From Carthagonibacter metallireducens (lineage in GTDB: Bacteria > Gemmatimonadota > Gemmatimonadetes > Palauibacterales > Palauibacteraceae), in the NCBI GenBank assembly GCA_023554445.1, contig JAMJQQ010000046.1:1-34953 (forward strand): DNA of 34,953 nucleotides. Direction: 5' to 3'. The notes under the pieces are model-generated. The model saw only the letters and a list, made by a program, of their open reading frames with translations. It had not been told where the DNA came from and did no database searches. Shown here piece by piece: positions 8,290 to 16,233 of the stretch (position 1 is the stretch's first letter; every line of letters starts with the position of its first letter). The translations under genes were made by a program, and so were the position numbers.

Positions 8290-8628
8290 TCAGGCGCCCT
8301 CGGCCGCTGCCAGTTCGTGCTCCATCCCCGCCAGGATCGCCGACGCCCGCTTTCGGAGAAGCGGTTTGTCCTCCCACGCCAGGTAGTCGCGCAGCAGCAG
8401 AACGTTGTCCACGCCCGGGTGATTGCGGAGGAACCCCAGCGCAGCCAGACGACGCAGCGGTTGAGCGCTGAACAGATCCCGTTGGTGGCGGGCCATCTGG
8501 TCCTTTGCGAGAAGAACACCCAGACCGCCGACCAGGGCTACGCCTGCCAGAATCGCGGCACCGATCTTCACCGCCCGGACCGCCACGTCTCCATCATCGC
8601 GTACGACTATGATTCTGTCTCTCATCAT
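8290..8628 (-). CDS. Small single-pass membrane protein of unknown function
   Basis: 112 residues that I do not recognise. A short polar N-terminus (about 18 aa) is followed by one hydrophobic segment at about 19-41 (AAILAGVALVGGLGVLL). A soluble helical region follows, with LRRLAALGFLRNHPG and LLLRDYLAWEDKPLLRKRA, which looks like one or two HEAT-type helical pairs. The ATG at 8628 overlaps the recR stop by one base (TAATG), and AGGGAG lies upstream; a second ATG follows at once. It is immediately upstream of, and probably cotranscribed with, the MglA-like GTPase. It could therefore be a membrane-bound partner of that GTPase; this is inference from position only. Confidence 0.75.
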   Translation of the reverse strand: MMRDRIIVVRDDGDVAVRAVKIGAAILAGVALVGGLGVLLAKDQMARHQRDLFSAQPLRRLAALGFLRNHPGVDNVLLLRDYLAWEDKPLLRKRASAILAGMEHELAAAEGA

Positions 8629-9215
8629 TACATCTCCCTGCGTCCCGAGAACGCCTCGGCGATGGTTACACCGTCCGCGTATTCCAGGTCTCCACCCACC
8701 GGCAGGCCCCGTGCCAGCCGGGTCACCCGCAGTCCCTCGGTCGGCGCGGCGAGACGAAACAGGTATGAAGCCGTCGCCTCCCCTTCGACACTGGGATTGG
8801 TCGCAATAATCAGTTCGGTCACTCCATTCTCGAGCCGGCCGAAGAGTGATGCGATGTTGAGCTCATCCGGTCCGATCCCGTCCAGTGGAGAGAGATGGCC
8901 ACCCAGAACGTGATACCGGCCACGGAACTGGCCGGATCCCTCGATCGCTGGAATGTCGGATGCCTCCTCGACCACGCAGATACGGCTGGGATCCCGACGC
9001 GGGTCCCGGCACAATTCACACGGGCTATCGGCGCTCAGATTTCCGCATTCGGGGCATGCGACTACTTCGGCGATGACCCGTTCGATCGCCCGTGCCAGCC
9101 GCCGACCATCCTCGGGCGTGCTCTTGAGCAGAAAAAAGGTCAACCTCTGCGCCGTCTTGCGACCAATACCGGGCAGTCGGGAGAACTCCCTGACGAGGGA
9201 CTCGATCGCAGACAC
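8628..9215 (-). CDS. recR: Recombination protein RecR
   Basis: RecFOR-pathway DNA-binding protein that helps load RecA at gaps. It shows the N-terminal helix-hairpin-helix (SRLPGIGRKTAQRL), a four-Cys zinc finger (C54, C57, C66, C69), and a Toprim domain beginning CVVEEASDIPAIEGSG. The C-terminal part contains ATNPSVEGEATASYL and TRLARGLPVGGDLEYADG, the usual signatures. The length of 195 aa is normal. The start is GTG at 9215; it follows ybaB by 16 nt in the conserved ffs-dnaX-ybaB-recR cluster. Confidence 0.96.
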   Translation of the reverse strand: MSAIESLVREFSRLPGIGRKTAQRLTFFLLKSTPEDGRRLARAIERVIAEVVACPECGNLSADSPCELCRDPRRDPSRICVVEEASDIPAIEGSGQFRGRYHVLGGHLSPLDGIGPDELNIASLFGRLENGVTELIIATNPSVEGEATASYLFRLAAPTEGLRVTRLARGLPVGGDLEYADGVTIAEAFSGRREM

Positions 9216-9231
9216 GGGTGCGACTCGAACC

Positions 9232-9564
9232 TCAGCGAAGAAGCGAGCCGAGATCCGGCATGGGCATACCGCCCGTGGCCTGTCGCATTTCCGCCTCCAT
9301 CTTCTCCTGCGAACGCCGTTGCGCCTCCGAGATCGCGGCTACGACCAGGTCCTCCAGCATTTCGACGTCCGAGGGATCGACCGCCGACGGGTCGATTCGG
9401 ATGCCCCTGACCGTTCCCTTTCCATCGACGGTCGCTTCCACGAGCCCGCCTCCACTCGAGACCGTCACCGTTTCCTGCTCCAGCTTCTGCTGAATCTCCG
9501 CGAGCCGGGACTGCATCTGCTGGCCGAGCTGGAACAGCTGCTGGAGCTGATTCGACTTTTCCAC
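9232..9564 (-). CDS. ybaB: Nucleoid-associated protein YbaB/EbfC
   Basis: 110-residue YbaB/EbfC family DNA-binding protein. The N-terminal helix is QLQQLFQLGQQMQSRLAEIQ. The core contains VEATVDGKGTVRGIRIDPS and the C-terminal helix DLVVAAISEAQRRSQEKM, all typical. The GTG start at 9564 has AAGGAG about 10 nt upstream, overlapping the end of dnaX (7 nt gap). It lies in the standard position between dnaX and recR. Confidence 0.95.
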   Translation of the reverse strand: MEKSNQLQQLFQLGQQMQSRLAEIQQKLEQETVTVSSGGGLVEATVDGKGTVRGIRIDPSAVDPSDVEMLEDLVVAAISEAQRRSQEKMEAEMRQATGGMPMPDLGSLLR

Positions 9565-9571
9565 GTGCGCG

Positions 9572-11260
9572 TCACTCCTTGAGCTTGAGGTCGAGTGCTT
9601 GTACCGCAGCCCGCAGCCGTGGGTCCGTCTCCATCATCTGCTCCAACTTCTGGTCTCTCGCAGATTCCGCCGTGAGTCGACGACTCGGTCCCGAGTCGTC
9701 GATGGCAAAGTCGATCTTCTGTGGGTCCAGACCGGTCCGAGTCGCCAGCTCGGTCCGAAACGAGGAGGATCGCTCCCGATCGTCCAGAAACGCTGACAGA
9801 TCGGGGACCAGCCCCGGCGGCGCCCGGAGTTCGACGAGCTGTCCCTTTACACCACGTATCGCCGATCCCCGCAATCCGATGGCCGCTCCACCGAGACCCG
9901 GGCCGCTCGATGCTTCGATCGCACCCAGCCACGCATCACGGAGCACGGCTGAATTGCCGGTCGCCGGAGGCGGCGTCTCCTTCGGGGTCTCGGAAGTCGG
10001 TTCGGGTGAACGCGTCGGCTCGGGTGAACGCGTCGGCTCCGGTGTACGCGTCGGCGCCGGTGAACGCGTCGGCGGCGGGCGGCGCGGAGCACGGTCAGGC
10101 GGGGGCGCATCGGGGTCTTCGAGCAAGTCGAGCAGTTCGTCGATTCCCAATGCCCCTTCGAGTCCGGTCAGCCTGAGGAGCAGCACTTCCAGCTGAATTC
10201 GAGGCTGAGAGCTGCGACGGAACCTTCCCGAGGCTTCGAACTCCGCCGTCGCGGTCAGCATGCGCAGCAGTTGATCGGGTCGGAATCGCCCTGCCGCCTC
10301 CGCGAAAGCCCTGCGGGAGTCGTCCGGCAGTTCCTCGGGCGCCGCTTCCGGGTCGAGCCGCATGGCAAGCAACAACCGGAGCGCCTCCCCGAGGCCCCGT
10401 GCGAACTCGGCGAGATCGTATCCGTCGTCCAGCAGCGATTGAACGAATGGAAACACCCGAGCCTGGCCGCCCTCGGCTGCCAGCTCGAACAGATCGAGGT
10501 ACTTCTCTTCTTCGACCAGGCCCAGCATCCGGCGTACGTCCTCCACACGCACGACGTTCGCCGAGAACGATAGCACCTGGTCCAGCAGCGAGAGAGCGTC
10601 TCTCACACCTCCGTCGGCCCGGCGCGCGATCGGAAGCAGCGCGCCGTCCTCGGCCACCACGCCTTCGCGCTCCAGTACAGCCGAGAGCCGCTGCATCAGG
10701 TCGGGAACGGTCACCCGGCGGAAGTCGAATCGCTGGACCCGTGACATGACCGGCGCAGCGGATTGCTTGATCTTGTTGGGCTCGGTGGTAGCGAAGACGA
10801 AGACCACACGTGGCGGCGGTTCCTCGAGGATCTTCAGCAGCGCATTCCACGCATCGCGGGTAAGCATGTGAGCTTCGTCGACGATGTAGACCTTGTGCCG
10901 ATCCTCGTCCGATGGCGCGTACATGGCGCGCTCTCTCAGGTCGCGCGCATCGTCCACTCCGCGATTGCTCGCCGCGTCTATCTCGACCACGTCAAGGGAC
11001 GTGCGCCCGGACCAGATCGCATCGCAGGAATCGCAGACTCCGCAGGGCTCACCCTCCAGACGGTCCGGGCAATTCAGCGCCATGGCCAGAACTCGGGCCG
11101 CCGTCGTCTTACCGATGCCCCGCGGCCCGCAGAACAGGTATGCATGAGCTGTGCGATCGTGCTCGACGGCCGCCCGGAGCGTCGATGCGACGTGATCCTG
11201 GCCAACCAGTTCTTCGAATCGTCTGGGGCGATGGCTTCTGGCGAGAGCGGTTCGATACAT
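9572..11260 (-). CDS. dnaX: DNA polymerase III subunit gamma/tau
   Basis: Clamp-loader ATPase. Numbered from the chosen ATG: Walker A GPRGIGKT at 45-52, zinc cysteines C64, C73, C76 and C79, and DEAH at 128-131. The arginine-finger region is VMSRVQRFDF (171-180), preceded by a slightly longer loop (KIKQSAAP) than usual. The C-terminal tau-like region includes a Pro/Thr/Ser hexapeptide repeat linker, then a domain ending in MMETDPRLRAAVQALDLKL. The start ATG at 11260 gives MYRTALARSHRPRRF, matching the family; TTG at 11269 is an in-frame alternative. The product is 562 aa. SRP RNA lies just upstream on the same strand and ybaB-recR just downstream. Confidence 0.96.
   Translation of the reverse strand: MYRTALARSHRPRRFEELVGQDHVASTLRAAVEHDRTAHAYLFCGPRGIGKTTAARVLAMALNCPDRLEGEPCGVCDSCDAIWSGRTSLDVVEIDAASNRGVDDARDLRERAMYAPSDEDRHKVYIVDEAHMLTRDAWNALLKILEEPPPRVVFVFATTEPNKIKQSAAPVMSRVQRFDFRRVTVPDLMQRLSAVLEREGVVAEDGALLPIARRADGGVRDALSLLDQVLSFSANVVRVEDVRRMLGLVEEEKYLDLFELAAEGGQARVFPFVQSLLDDGYDLAEFARGLGEALRLLLAMRLDPEAAPEELPDDSRRAFAEAAGRFRPDQLLRMLTATAEFEASGRFRRSSQPRIQLEVLLLRLTGLEGALGIDELLDLLEDPDAPPPDRAPRRPPPTRSPAPTRTPEPTRSPEPTRSPEPTSETPKETPPPATGNSAVLRDAWLGAIEASSGPGLGGAAIGLRGSAIRGVKGQLVELRAPPGLVPDLSAFLDDRERSSSFRTELATRTGLDPQKIDFAIDDSGPSRRLTAESARDQKLEQMMETDPRLRAAVQALDLKLKE
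9999..10070 (-). repeat. Four 18-nt tandem repeats in the dnaX linker
   Basis: Four contiguous 18-nt units of the type GGnnCCGGTGAACGCGTC on the plus strand, with 1-4 differences between units. On the coding strand they encode a Thr-Arg-(Ser/Thr)-Pro-(Glu/Ala)-Pro hexapeptide repeat. This forms the flexible linker between the clamp-loader core and the C-terminal tau domain. Confidence 0.9.
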
Positions 11261-11325
11261 GACGGCCAAGCTACGCGTCCCGAGGAGTCGATGAAAGCGG
11301 CCGGATGCAGGGGAAGAGTGGTAAA

Positions 11326-11417
11326 CCCGGGCTGACCGCGGCGACCTTTACACGCTTACCGCTGCTACCTTCACGGTCCTGACGGGATTCACGCGCGCCG
11401 GCCCCGCGGGCCCGGGG
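11326..11417 (-). ncRNA. ffs: Signal recognition particle RNA (4.5S, small bacterial type)
   Basis: The minus strand carries the conserved domain IV core GTCAGGACCGTGAAGGTAGC followed by AGCGGTAAGC, the binding site for Ffh. The core is enclosed by a long helix: CCCGGGC at 11416-11410 pairs with GCCCGGG at 11332-11326. CCGCGG at 11409-11404 pairs with CCGCGG at 11341-11336. The 5' end fits the start site expected from the promoter just upstream. Position before dnaX is the classical location. Ends are uncertain by about 10 nt. The apical loop reads GUGAA between ACC and GGU, one base longer than the usual GGAA tetraloop. Confidence 0.88.
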
Positions 11418-11423
11418 ACGGAG

Positions 11424-11452
11424 AAGCTACCGGGGCTGACTCGCGGGGTCAA
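11424..11452 (-). promoter_or_regulatory. Sigma70-type promoter of the SRP RNA gene
   Basis: On the minus strand, TTGACC (11452-11447), a 17-nt spacer, and TAGCTT (11429-11424). Transcription would begin 7-8 nt later at about 11417, exactly where the SRP RNA helix begins. The -35 box matches the consensus at 5 of 6 positions, the -10 box at 3 of 6. Confidence 0.65.
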
Positions 11453-11465
11453 TGCAGCCCCGAGC

Positions 11466-11825
11466 TCAGCCGTCGGCGTGGAAGGCATCCCTCCTCAATT
11501 CGACGAGGGGAGGCTGGCCCGCCGCGTTCACCACTTCGAGTATGTCGAAGCGGAATTCAGCGCACACTCGCGGATGCTGGCGGATCCAGGCCGCAGCAGC
11601 GAGGGCCAGCCGGGCACGCTTTCGGTGGTCCACGGCCGCCGCAGGTGAGCCGCCCGGGCCCGATCGACGGGTCTTGACTTCGACGAAGGCGATCGTTTCA
11701 CCCTCGCGAGCGACGATGTCGATCTCGTATCGACCATGACGCCAGTTCTTTTCGAGAACCCTTATGCCCCGCCGCTCCAGCCACGCTGCTGCGTGCGCTT
11801 CTCCCCGCCTGCCGGTGTCGCTCAA
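11466..11825 (-). CDS. YraN family protein (UPF0102, predicted endonuclease-like fold)
   Basis: 119-residue UPF0102 protein with the restriction-endonuclease-like core: RRGEAHAAAWLERRG near the N-terminus, then KNWRHGRYEIDIVAREGETIAFVEVKTR. The acidic residues of EID and EVK match the expected PD-(D/E)xK-type site. The biochemical role of the family is not settled. The TTG start at 11825 is supported by GGAGG 5 nt upstream. It sits between an MBL hydrolase and the SRP RNA promoter. Confidence 0.92.
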   Translation of the reverse strand: MSDTGRRGEAHAAAWLERRGIRVLEKNWRHGRYEIDIVAREGETIAFVEVKTRRSGPGGSPAAAVDHRKRARLALAAAAWIRQHPRVCAEFRFDILEVVNAAGQPPLVELRRDAFHADG

Positions 11826-11830
11826 ATGTG

Positions 11831-11835
11831 CCTCC
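11831..11835 (-). promoter_or_regulatory. Shine-Dalgarno that fixes the TTG start of yraN
   Basis: GGAGG on the minus strand, 5 nt before TTG at 11825. No ATG or GTG is better placed. Confidence 0.75.
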
Positions 11836-11908
11836 GGATCCGGTCCGCCAGATTCGACCGCTTCCAGGCTTTCCTGAGCGATGTCAACTCGAATTCAACG
11901 ACCTGAGC

Positions 11909-12700
11909 TCAGCGGGGGAAACTCCGCTCCCATCCCTCCACCGCCATCTCGATTCCACCGGTCCACCCGGCGCGCCTCACCAGCGTCGGCACGTCCACCG
12001 CAGCCCTCAGCTGCGGGTACACGTGAGTGAGCAGAAGGCAATTCGGTTTCGATTCACTCGCGAGTCGCGCCACCGACGAGGGTGACAGGTGTGTCTCGAT
12101 CGCATGCGAATCGGGTAACGAACACTCGGAGACGAGAAGGTCACAGCCCTCCAGGAAGGCCGGTAGAGTATCGGATGGACCGGAATCGCCGGTGTAACCG
12201 ATTCGGGCCTCCGTCAGATCGATCCGAAGTGCCCGGCTCTCGTCAGTGTGCGGGGTCGAATGCGTCTCCAGCCGAACTCCCTCAGCGAGCAGGCTCGTGC
12301 TCCCGGGTTCGGACTCCTCGATCCGCACCTCGAAGCCGGGATCGAGCACGAACTCGCCGAAGGCCGACGCCAGGGCCTCGAACAGACGTATCGTACCCGG
12401 AGGACCGTGCACGGTGAGCGGCGCTTCACGCCGGTCGGGCAGAAGCCCCCAGGTGAGCGCGAACAGGAGACCCGGAAGCGCACCGGTATGGTCGGCGTGG
12501 AAGTGCGTCAGCACCAGGTCGGTGACCGCTTGCCATGGCAGGGCGAGTCGTGCCATCGCCTGCAGGGCTCCGGGTCCGCAGTCGAGCAGAGCCCTGACGT
12601 CCCCTGTCTCCAGCCAGTAGGCCGAACAGGCACGATCCGCTTCCGGCACGACGGTACCGCAACCCACCACGACGAATCGGGAGGTGGCCGGCTCGGGCAA
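11909..12700 (-). CDS. MBL-fold metallohydrolase (RNase Z / arylsulfatase-like)
   Basis: Beta-lactamase-fold metal-dependent hydrolase of about 263 aa. It begins with RFVVVGCGTVVPEADRACSA, like RNase Z and related proteins. The metal-binding motif HFHADH is at 66-71, with further ligands in STPHTDES, GYTGDSGPS and a late LTHVYPQ. The closest guess is the ribonuclease Z / cyclic phosphodiesterase group; substrate unknown, and the long exosite arm of tRNase Z is not evident. The start is uncertain: the frame stays open far into smc, but TTG at 12700, 12 nt after the smc stop, leaves the full fold. CTG at 12715 is less likely. Confidence 0.85.
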   Translation of the reverse strand: MPEPATSRFVVVGCGTVVPEADRACSAYWLETGDVRALLDCGPGALQAMARLALPWQAVTDLVLTHFHADHTGALPGLLFALTWGLLPDRREAPLTVHGPPGTIRLFEALASAFGEFVLDPGFEVRIEESEPGSTSLLAEGVRLETHSTPHTDESRALRIDLTEARIGYTGDSGPSDTLPAFLEGCDLLVSECSLPDSHAIETHLSPSSVARLASESKPNCLLLTHVYPQLRAAVDVPTLVRRAGWTGGIEMAVEGWERSFPR

Positions 12701-12711
12701 GGACGTCCTGA

Positions 12712-15700
12712 TCAGGCCACCTGCCCCCGGGGAAGGTCCTTGAGCTCGAGCGCCACCAGGGTGCTTACTCCAGGCTCCTGCATGGTCACCCCGTACACGT
12801 GGTCGGCCGCCTCGATCGTCCGGGCGTTGTGGGTGATCACGACAAATTGCGTCTCGCCCTTGAACCGTTCCAGCATTGCCGTGAACCGACCGATGTTCGA
12901 CTCGTCCAGCGGCGCATCCACCTCGTCCATCACGCAGAACGGGCTCGGCTTCGCCAGGTAGATCGCGAACAGCAGGGCGAGGGCGGTCAGAGCGCGCTCG
13001 CCGCCGGACAGAAGGTGAATCCGCTGCGTTCGCTTCCCACGCGGACTGGCCGAGATCTCGATGGGTGAGTCGAGTGGATCCGTCGGATCCTCGAGCCACA
13101 CATCCGCTTCTCCCCCCTCGAACAGCGTGACGAAGATGCGGCGGAAGTTGTCACGGACCTGTCCGAAGACTTCCTCGAATGCGGTGGAGGCGGCGGAGTT
13201 GATCCGCTGGATCGAATTCAGCAGGTCGGATCTAGCGGCCTCGAGGTCCTCTTTCTGGCGCTCGAGGAAATCGAAACGCTCCTTTTCCTCGTCATGCTCT
13301 GCGGCTGCGAGCAGATTGACGGGACCGATAGTCGTCAGCTTCTCGCGAACACTCTCCAGCTCGCGGGCCCATTCCTCGGGCTCCCCGGACTCGGGTCGCT
13401 CGGTACGGGCGAAGAGTGACTCGAATTCCTCCTCCCACTCGGCCTCCAGCCGCTCACGAATCGTCGCGCGAAGCCCACGCAACCGCGTCGACTCCAGCTC
13501 CAGCTCGTGAAGTCGTTCACTTCCGGCACGTTCCCTCTGCCTCAGCTCTCGCAGATCGCTCTCCCGTCTTTCCACTTCCTCTCGATCCTCGTCGAGCTTC
13601 TCCTGAGCCGAGCGCAGTCGCTCATCGAGTTCAGCACGTTCTTCGAACAGAGCCTGGAGCGACTCCTCGCTTCCCCCCAGATCCTGTTGCCCCCGATCGA
13701 TTGCCTCGGCGAGCTGTTCTCGTTCCCGGGCCAGGCGATCGATTCGTTCCTCGATCTCGGCCCTCGCTTCTTCGGCGCGTCGGGCACGGTCCGTTGCCGC
13801 TGCCGCACGTGCCTCGCTTCGGGCGATCTCTAGCCGCTTCTGCTGGAGTGAGGCAGCCTCGCTCTCCCATCTCTCCGTGGCGGCAACGAGCGACGATCGC
13901 AACTCCGAAAGACCAGCCTCGAGAGCTTCTCTGTCGGCATTCAGAGCCGCCAGCTTCTCCTCTTCCAGCTCACGCGCCGGATCTTCCTCCCCGAGATTCC
14001 GACGCAGATCCGCGATTCTCGATTCGAGCTCAATCCGATGCGCTCTAGTCCGATCGAGCCGATCGGCCGTAGCTGCACGCAGCGCCTCACGTCGCCGCGC
14101 GTCGGTCGCCGCTACTTCCAGCTCACGTTCGGTCTCGGCGGCCTTTTCGCTCAACCCCGCGGCCTCGGCCGCCCGCTGCTCTCTCATCGCGCGGAGATCC
14201 TTGATCTCGCGATCGAGCTCCTCGCTTCGCTTCGAAAGTTCCTCCAGTTCGGTTCGCCGACGCAGCACTCCTCGCCCCCCGGTCGGCTGGCCGAGTCGAA
14301 TCGCGCCCAACGAGTCCTGGCCGCTTCCATCCGGCAGAACCCAGGGTCCCGAGCCCGGCAGAAATTCGCGCGCGCCCGCCGAGACTCCCGAGAGGAGCGC
14401 TCGGGCCCAATTCGCCCCAGTGCCGTGAGCCTCGATTCGATTTACCAGCCCGTCCGGGGCCGCTCCCGGATCCGTCGCGGGACCGGGGTCGAGCGGCAGG
14501 ACGATGATGCCTTCTCCTTCACCCTGTCCATGCAACCAGGCGCGAATCCGCAGCACCGCCTCCCAGTCGTCCACGACCACGCCGTGCAGCATCGGACCGA
14601 GGCATGACTCGACCGCCGCCGCTTCCCCGGCCGGAACCGTGAGAAACTCGGCCAGCACACCCCGCACGCCGACCGAGGCTTCGGGGTCGGCCAACAGGCT
14701 CGAGACGATTGCCGGCAGATCGCGGCCGGAGCCGATCATCGAGTTCAGCGCTCCCGCCCGGGCGCTGACCGAAGCCAGTTCATCTTCCAGTTCGGTGATC
14801 CGCCCCCGCAACTCCTCGATCCGCTCCCGAAGCTCCCGTTCCGCCACCCGTATCTTCCCGAGTCCACTCTCGAGGGCGACTCGCTTCGCTTCGGCATCCG
14901 ATGCCTCGCGGGCCTGCTCATCCAGAGTCCCCGCGAGCGATTCGGTCGTGGCATCGGCCCCCTCCAGCTCGGCGATTCTGCGGTCGAGCTCCCTGCGCCG
15001 CTCCCGGTTGCGCTCCCGGAGTGCCTCGCCTGCCGCACCGACCGCGCCGAGCTCCGAAATCACCGCCGCCAGCCGTTCACGAGCATCGGCCTCTTCCCGT
15101 TCCACCGAGCCACGGGCCTGCCGAAGCTGCTCAACCATGGCCGTCAGTTCTACCTCCGTCGATCGGAGCGACTCCAGCTCTTCCTCCGCCTCGCCCGCCG
15201 AGCTCCGTGCCTGGTCGAGCTCGGTGGCGAGAGCGTTCCGGCGCTCCTGCAGGCTCTCCCTCTCGAATCGGATCGCTTCGATGCGGTTCTTCGCCGCCGC
15301 GATCCGCTCGTCGGTGAGAAGTCGGTGCCGCTCGAGTTCCTCCAGCCGCCCCCGTACTTGTTCTCGTCGAGTCACGCGTGCGCTGCGGTCTCGCTCGGAC
15401 TCCACGAGGGCGAGCCTCAGTGCCTCGTGCTCCGTCTCCTTCGTGGCAAGAGCCGCTGTCAGCTCCGGCTGGACCCTGCGTGACTCCGCGAGGTCCCGGT
15501 CCACCTCGAGGAGTCGTCCCTCGATCTCCCTCAATCGAGAGTCGGCGACGGCCACTTCGAGTTCGAGCCGACGATCGCGAAGCTCTGCGTATCGTCGAGC
15601 CCGACCTCGCTGCCGAGCCAGCGAACGCACCTTGGATCCGACCTCACCGATCACGTCCTCCAACCGCCTGAGGTCCTGCTCGGCCTGTTCGAGTCTGCGG

Positions 15701-16233
15701 AGTGCGGTTCGCCGGCGATCCTTGTACCTGCCCACTTCCGCTGCCTCTTCGAACAGGGAACGACGCTCTTCCGCCCGGTCGCTGAGGATCGCGTCGATCA
15801 TCCGTCCCTCGATGATCGAGTAGGCATTCGCGCCGAGGCCCGTATCGCGGCACATGTCCTGAATGTCCTTGAGCCGAACGGTCTGGTCGTTGAGAGAGTA
15901 GATGCTCTCACCACCCCGCAGAACGGTCCGGCCGATTTCGACCTCGGGGTAGGCGACGGGCAGAACGCCATCCTCGTTGGACAGCTGGAGACTGACCTCG
16001 GCGCGATGAATGGGCTTGCGCCTGGAGGTCCCCTGGAAGATCGCTTCTTCCATACGGCTGCCCCGGATGGCCGAAGGCCGCTGTTCGCCAAGAACCCAGC
16101 GCAGGGCATCGGAAATGTTGGACTTGCCGCACCCGTTGGGACCCACGATCGCCGTGATGCCGCCGTGAAACTCCACCTTCGTGCGGTCGGCGAATGACTT
16201 GAAGCCGTCGAGCGTCAACGAGCGGATCTTCAA
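12712..16233 (-). CDS. smc: Chromosome segregation ATPase SMC
   Basis: 1173-residue SMC protein forming the core of the Smc-ScpAB condensin. The N-terminal head has Walker A GPNGCGKS at 31-38. Two long coiled coils rich in Glu and Arg flank a hinge at about 500-655. The C-terminal head has LSGGERALTALALL from 1075 and Walker B FCVMDEVDAPLD from about 1099. The start is TTG at 16233, supported by AGGAAGG 5 nt upstream and overlapping the stop of the upstream SPOR gene (TTGA). scpA and scpB are not in the window, nor is ftsY, which often follows smc. Confidence 0.97.
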   Translation of the reverse strand: MKIRSLTLDGFKSFADRTKVEFHGGITAIVGPNGCGKSNISDALRWVLGEQRPSAIRGSRMEEAIFQGTSRRKPIHRAEVSLQLSNEDGVLPVAYPEVEIGRTVLRGGESIYSLNDQTVRLKDIQDMCRDTGLGANAYSIIEGRMIDAILSDRAEERRSLFEEAAEVGRYKDRRRTALRRLEQAEQDLRRLEDVIGEVGSKVRSLARQRGRARRYAELRDRRLELEVAVADSRLREIEGRLLEVDRDLAESRRVQPELTAALATKETEHEALRLALVESERDRSARVTRREQVRGRLEELERHRLLTDERIAAAKNRIEAIRFERESLQERRNALATELDQARSSAGEAEEELESLRSTEVELTAMVEQLRQARGSVEREEADARERLAAVISELGAVGAAGEALRERNRERRRELDRRIAELEGADATTESLAGTLDEQAREASDAEAKRVALESGLGKIRVAERELRERIEELRGRITELEDELASVSARAGALNSMIGSGRDLPAIVSSLLADPEASVGVRGVLAEFLTVPAGEAAAVESCLGPMLHGVVVDDWEAVLRIRAWLHGQGEGEGIIVLPLDPGPATDPGAAPDGLVNRIEAHGTGANWARALLSGVSAGAREFLPGSGPWVLPDGSGQDSLGAIRLGQPTGGRGVLRRRTELEELSKRSEELDREIKDLRAMREQRAAEAAGLSEKAAETERELEVAATDARRREALRAATADRLDRTRAHRIELESRIADLRRNLGEEDPARELEEEKLAALNADREALEAGLSELRSSLVAATERWESEAASLQQKRLEIARSEARAAAATDRARRAEEARAEIEERIDRLAREREQLAEAIDRGQQDLGGSEESLQALFEERAELDERLRSAQEKLDEDREEVERRESDLRELRQRERAGSERLHELELESTRLRGLRATIRERLEAEWEEEFESLFARTERPESGEPEEWARELESVREKLTTIGPVNLLAAAEHDEEKERFDFLERQKEDLEAARSDLLNSIQRINSAASTAFEEVFGQVRDNFRRIFVTLFEGGEADVWLEDPTDPLDSPIEISASPRGKRTQRIHLLSGGERALTALALLFAIYLAKPSPFCVMDEVDAPLDESNIGRFTAMLERFKGETQFVVITHNARTIEAADHVYGVTMQEPGVSTLVALELKDLPRGQVA

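Noticed and set aside
11882..11887. Perfect TTGACA on the minus strand upstream of yraN
   Set aside because: No acceptable -10 box at 16-18 nt; left out as a promoter.
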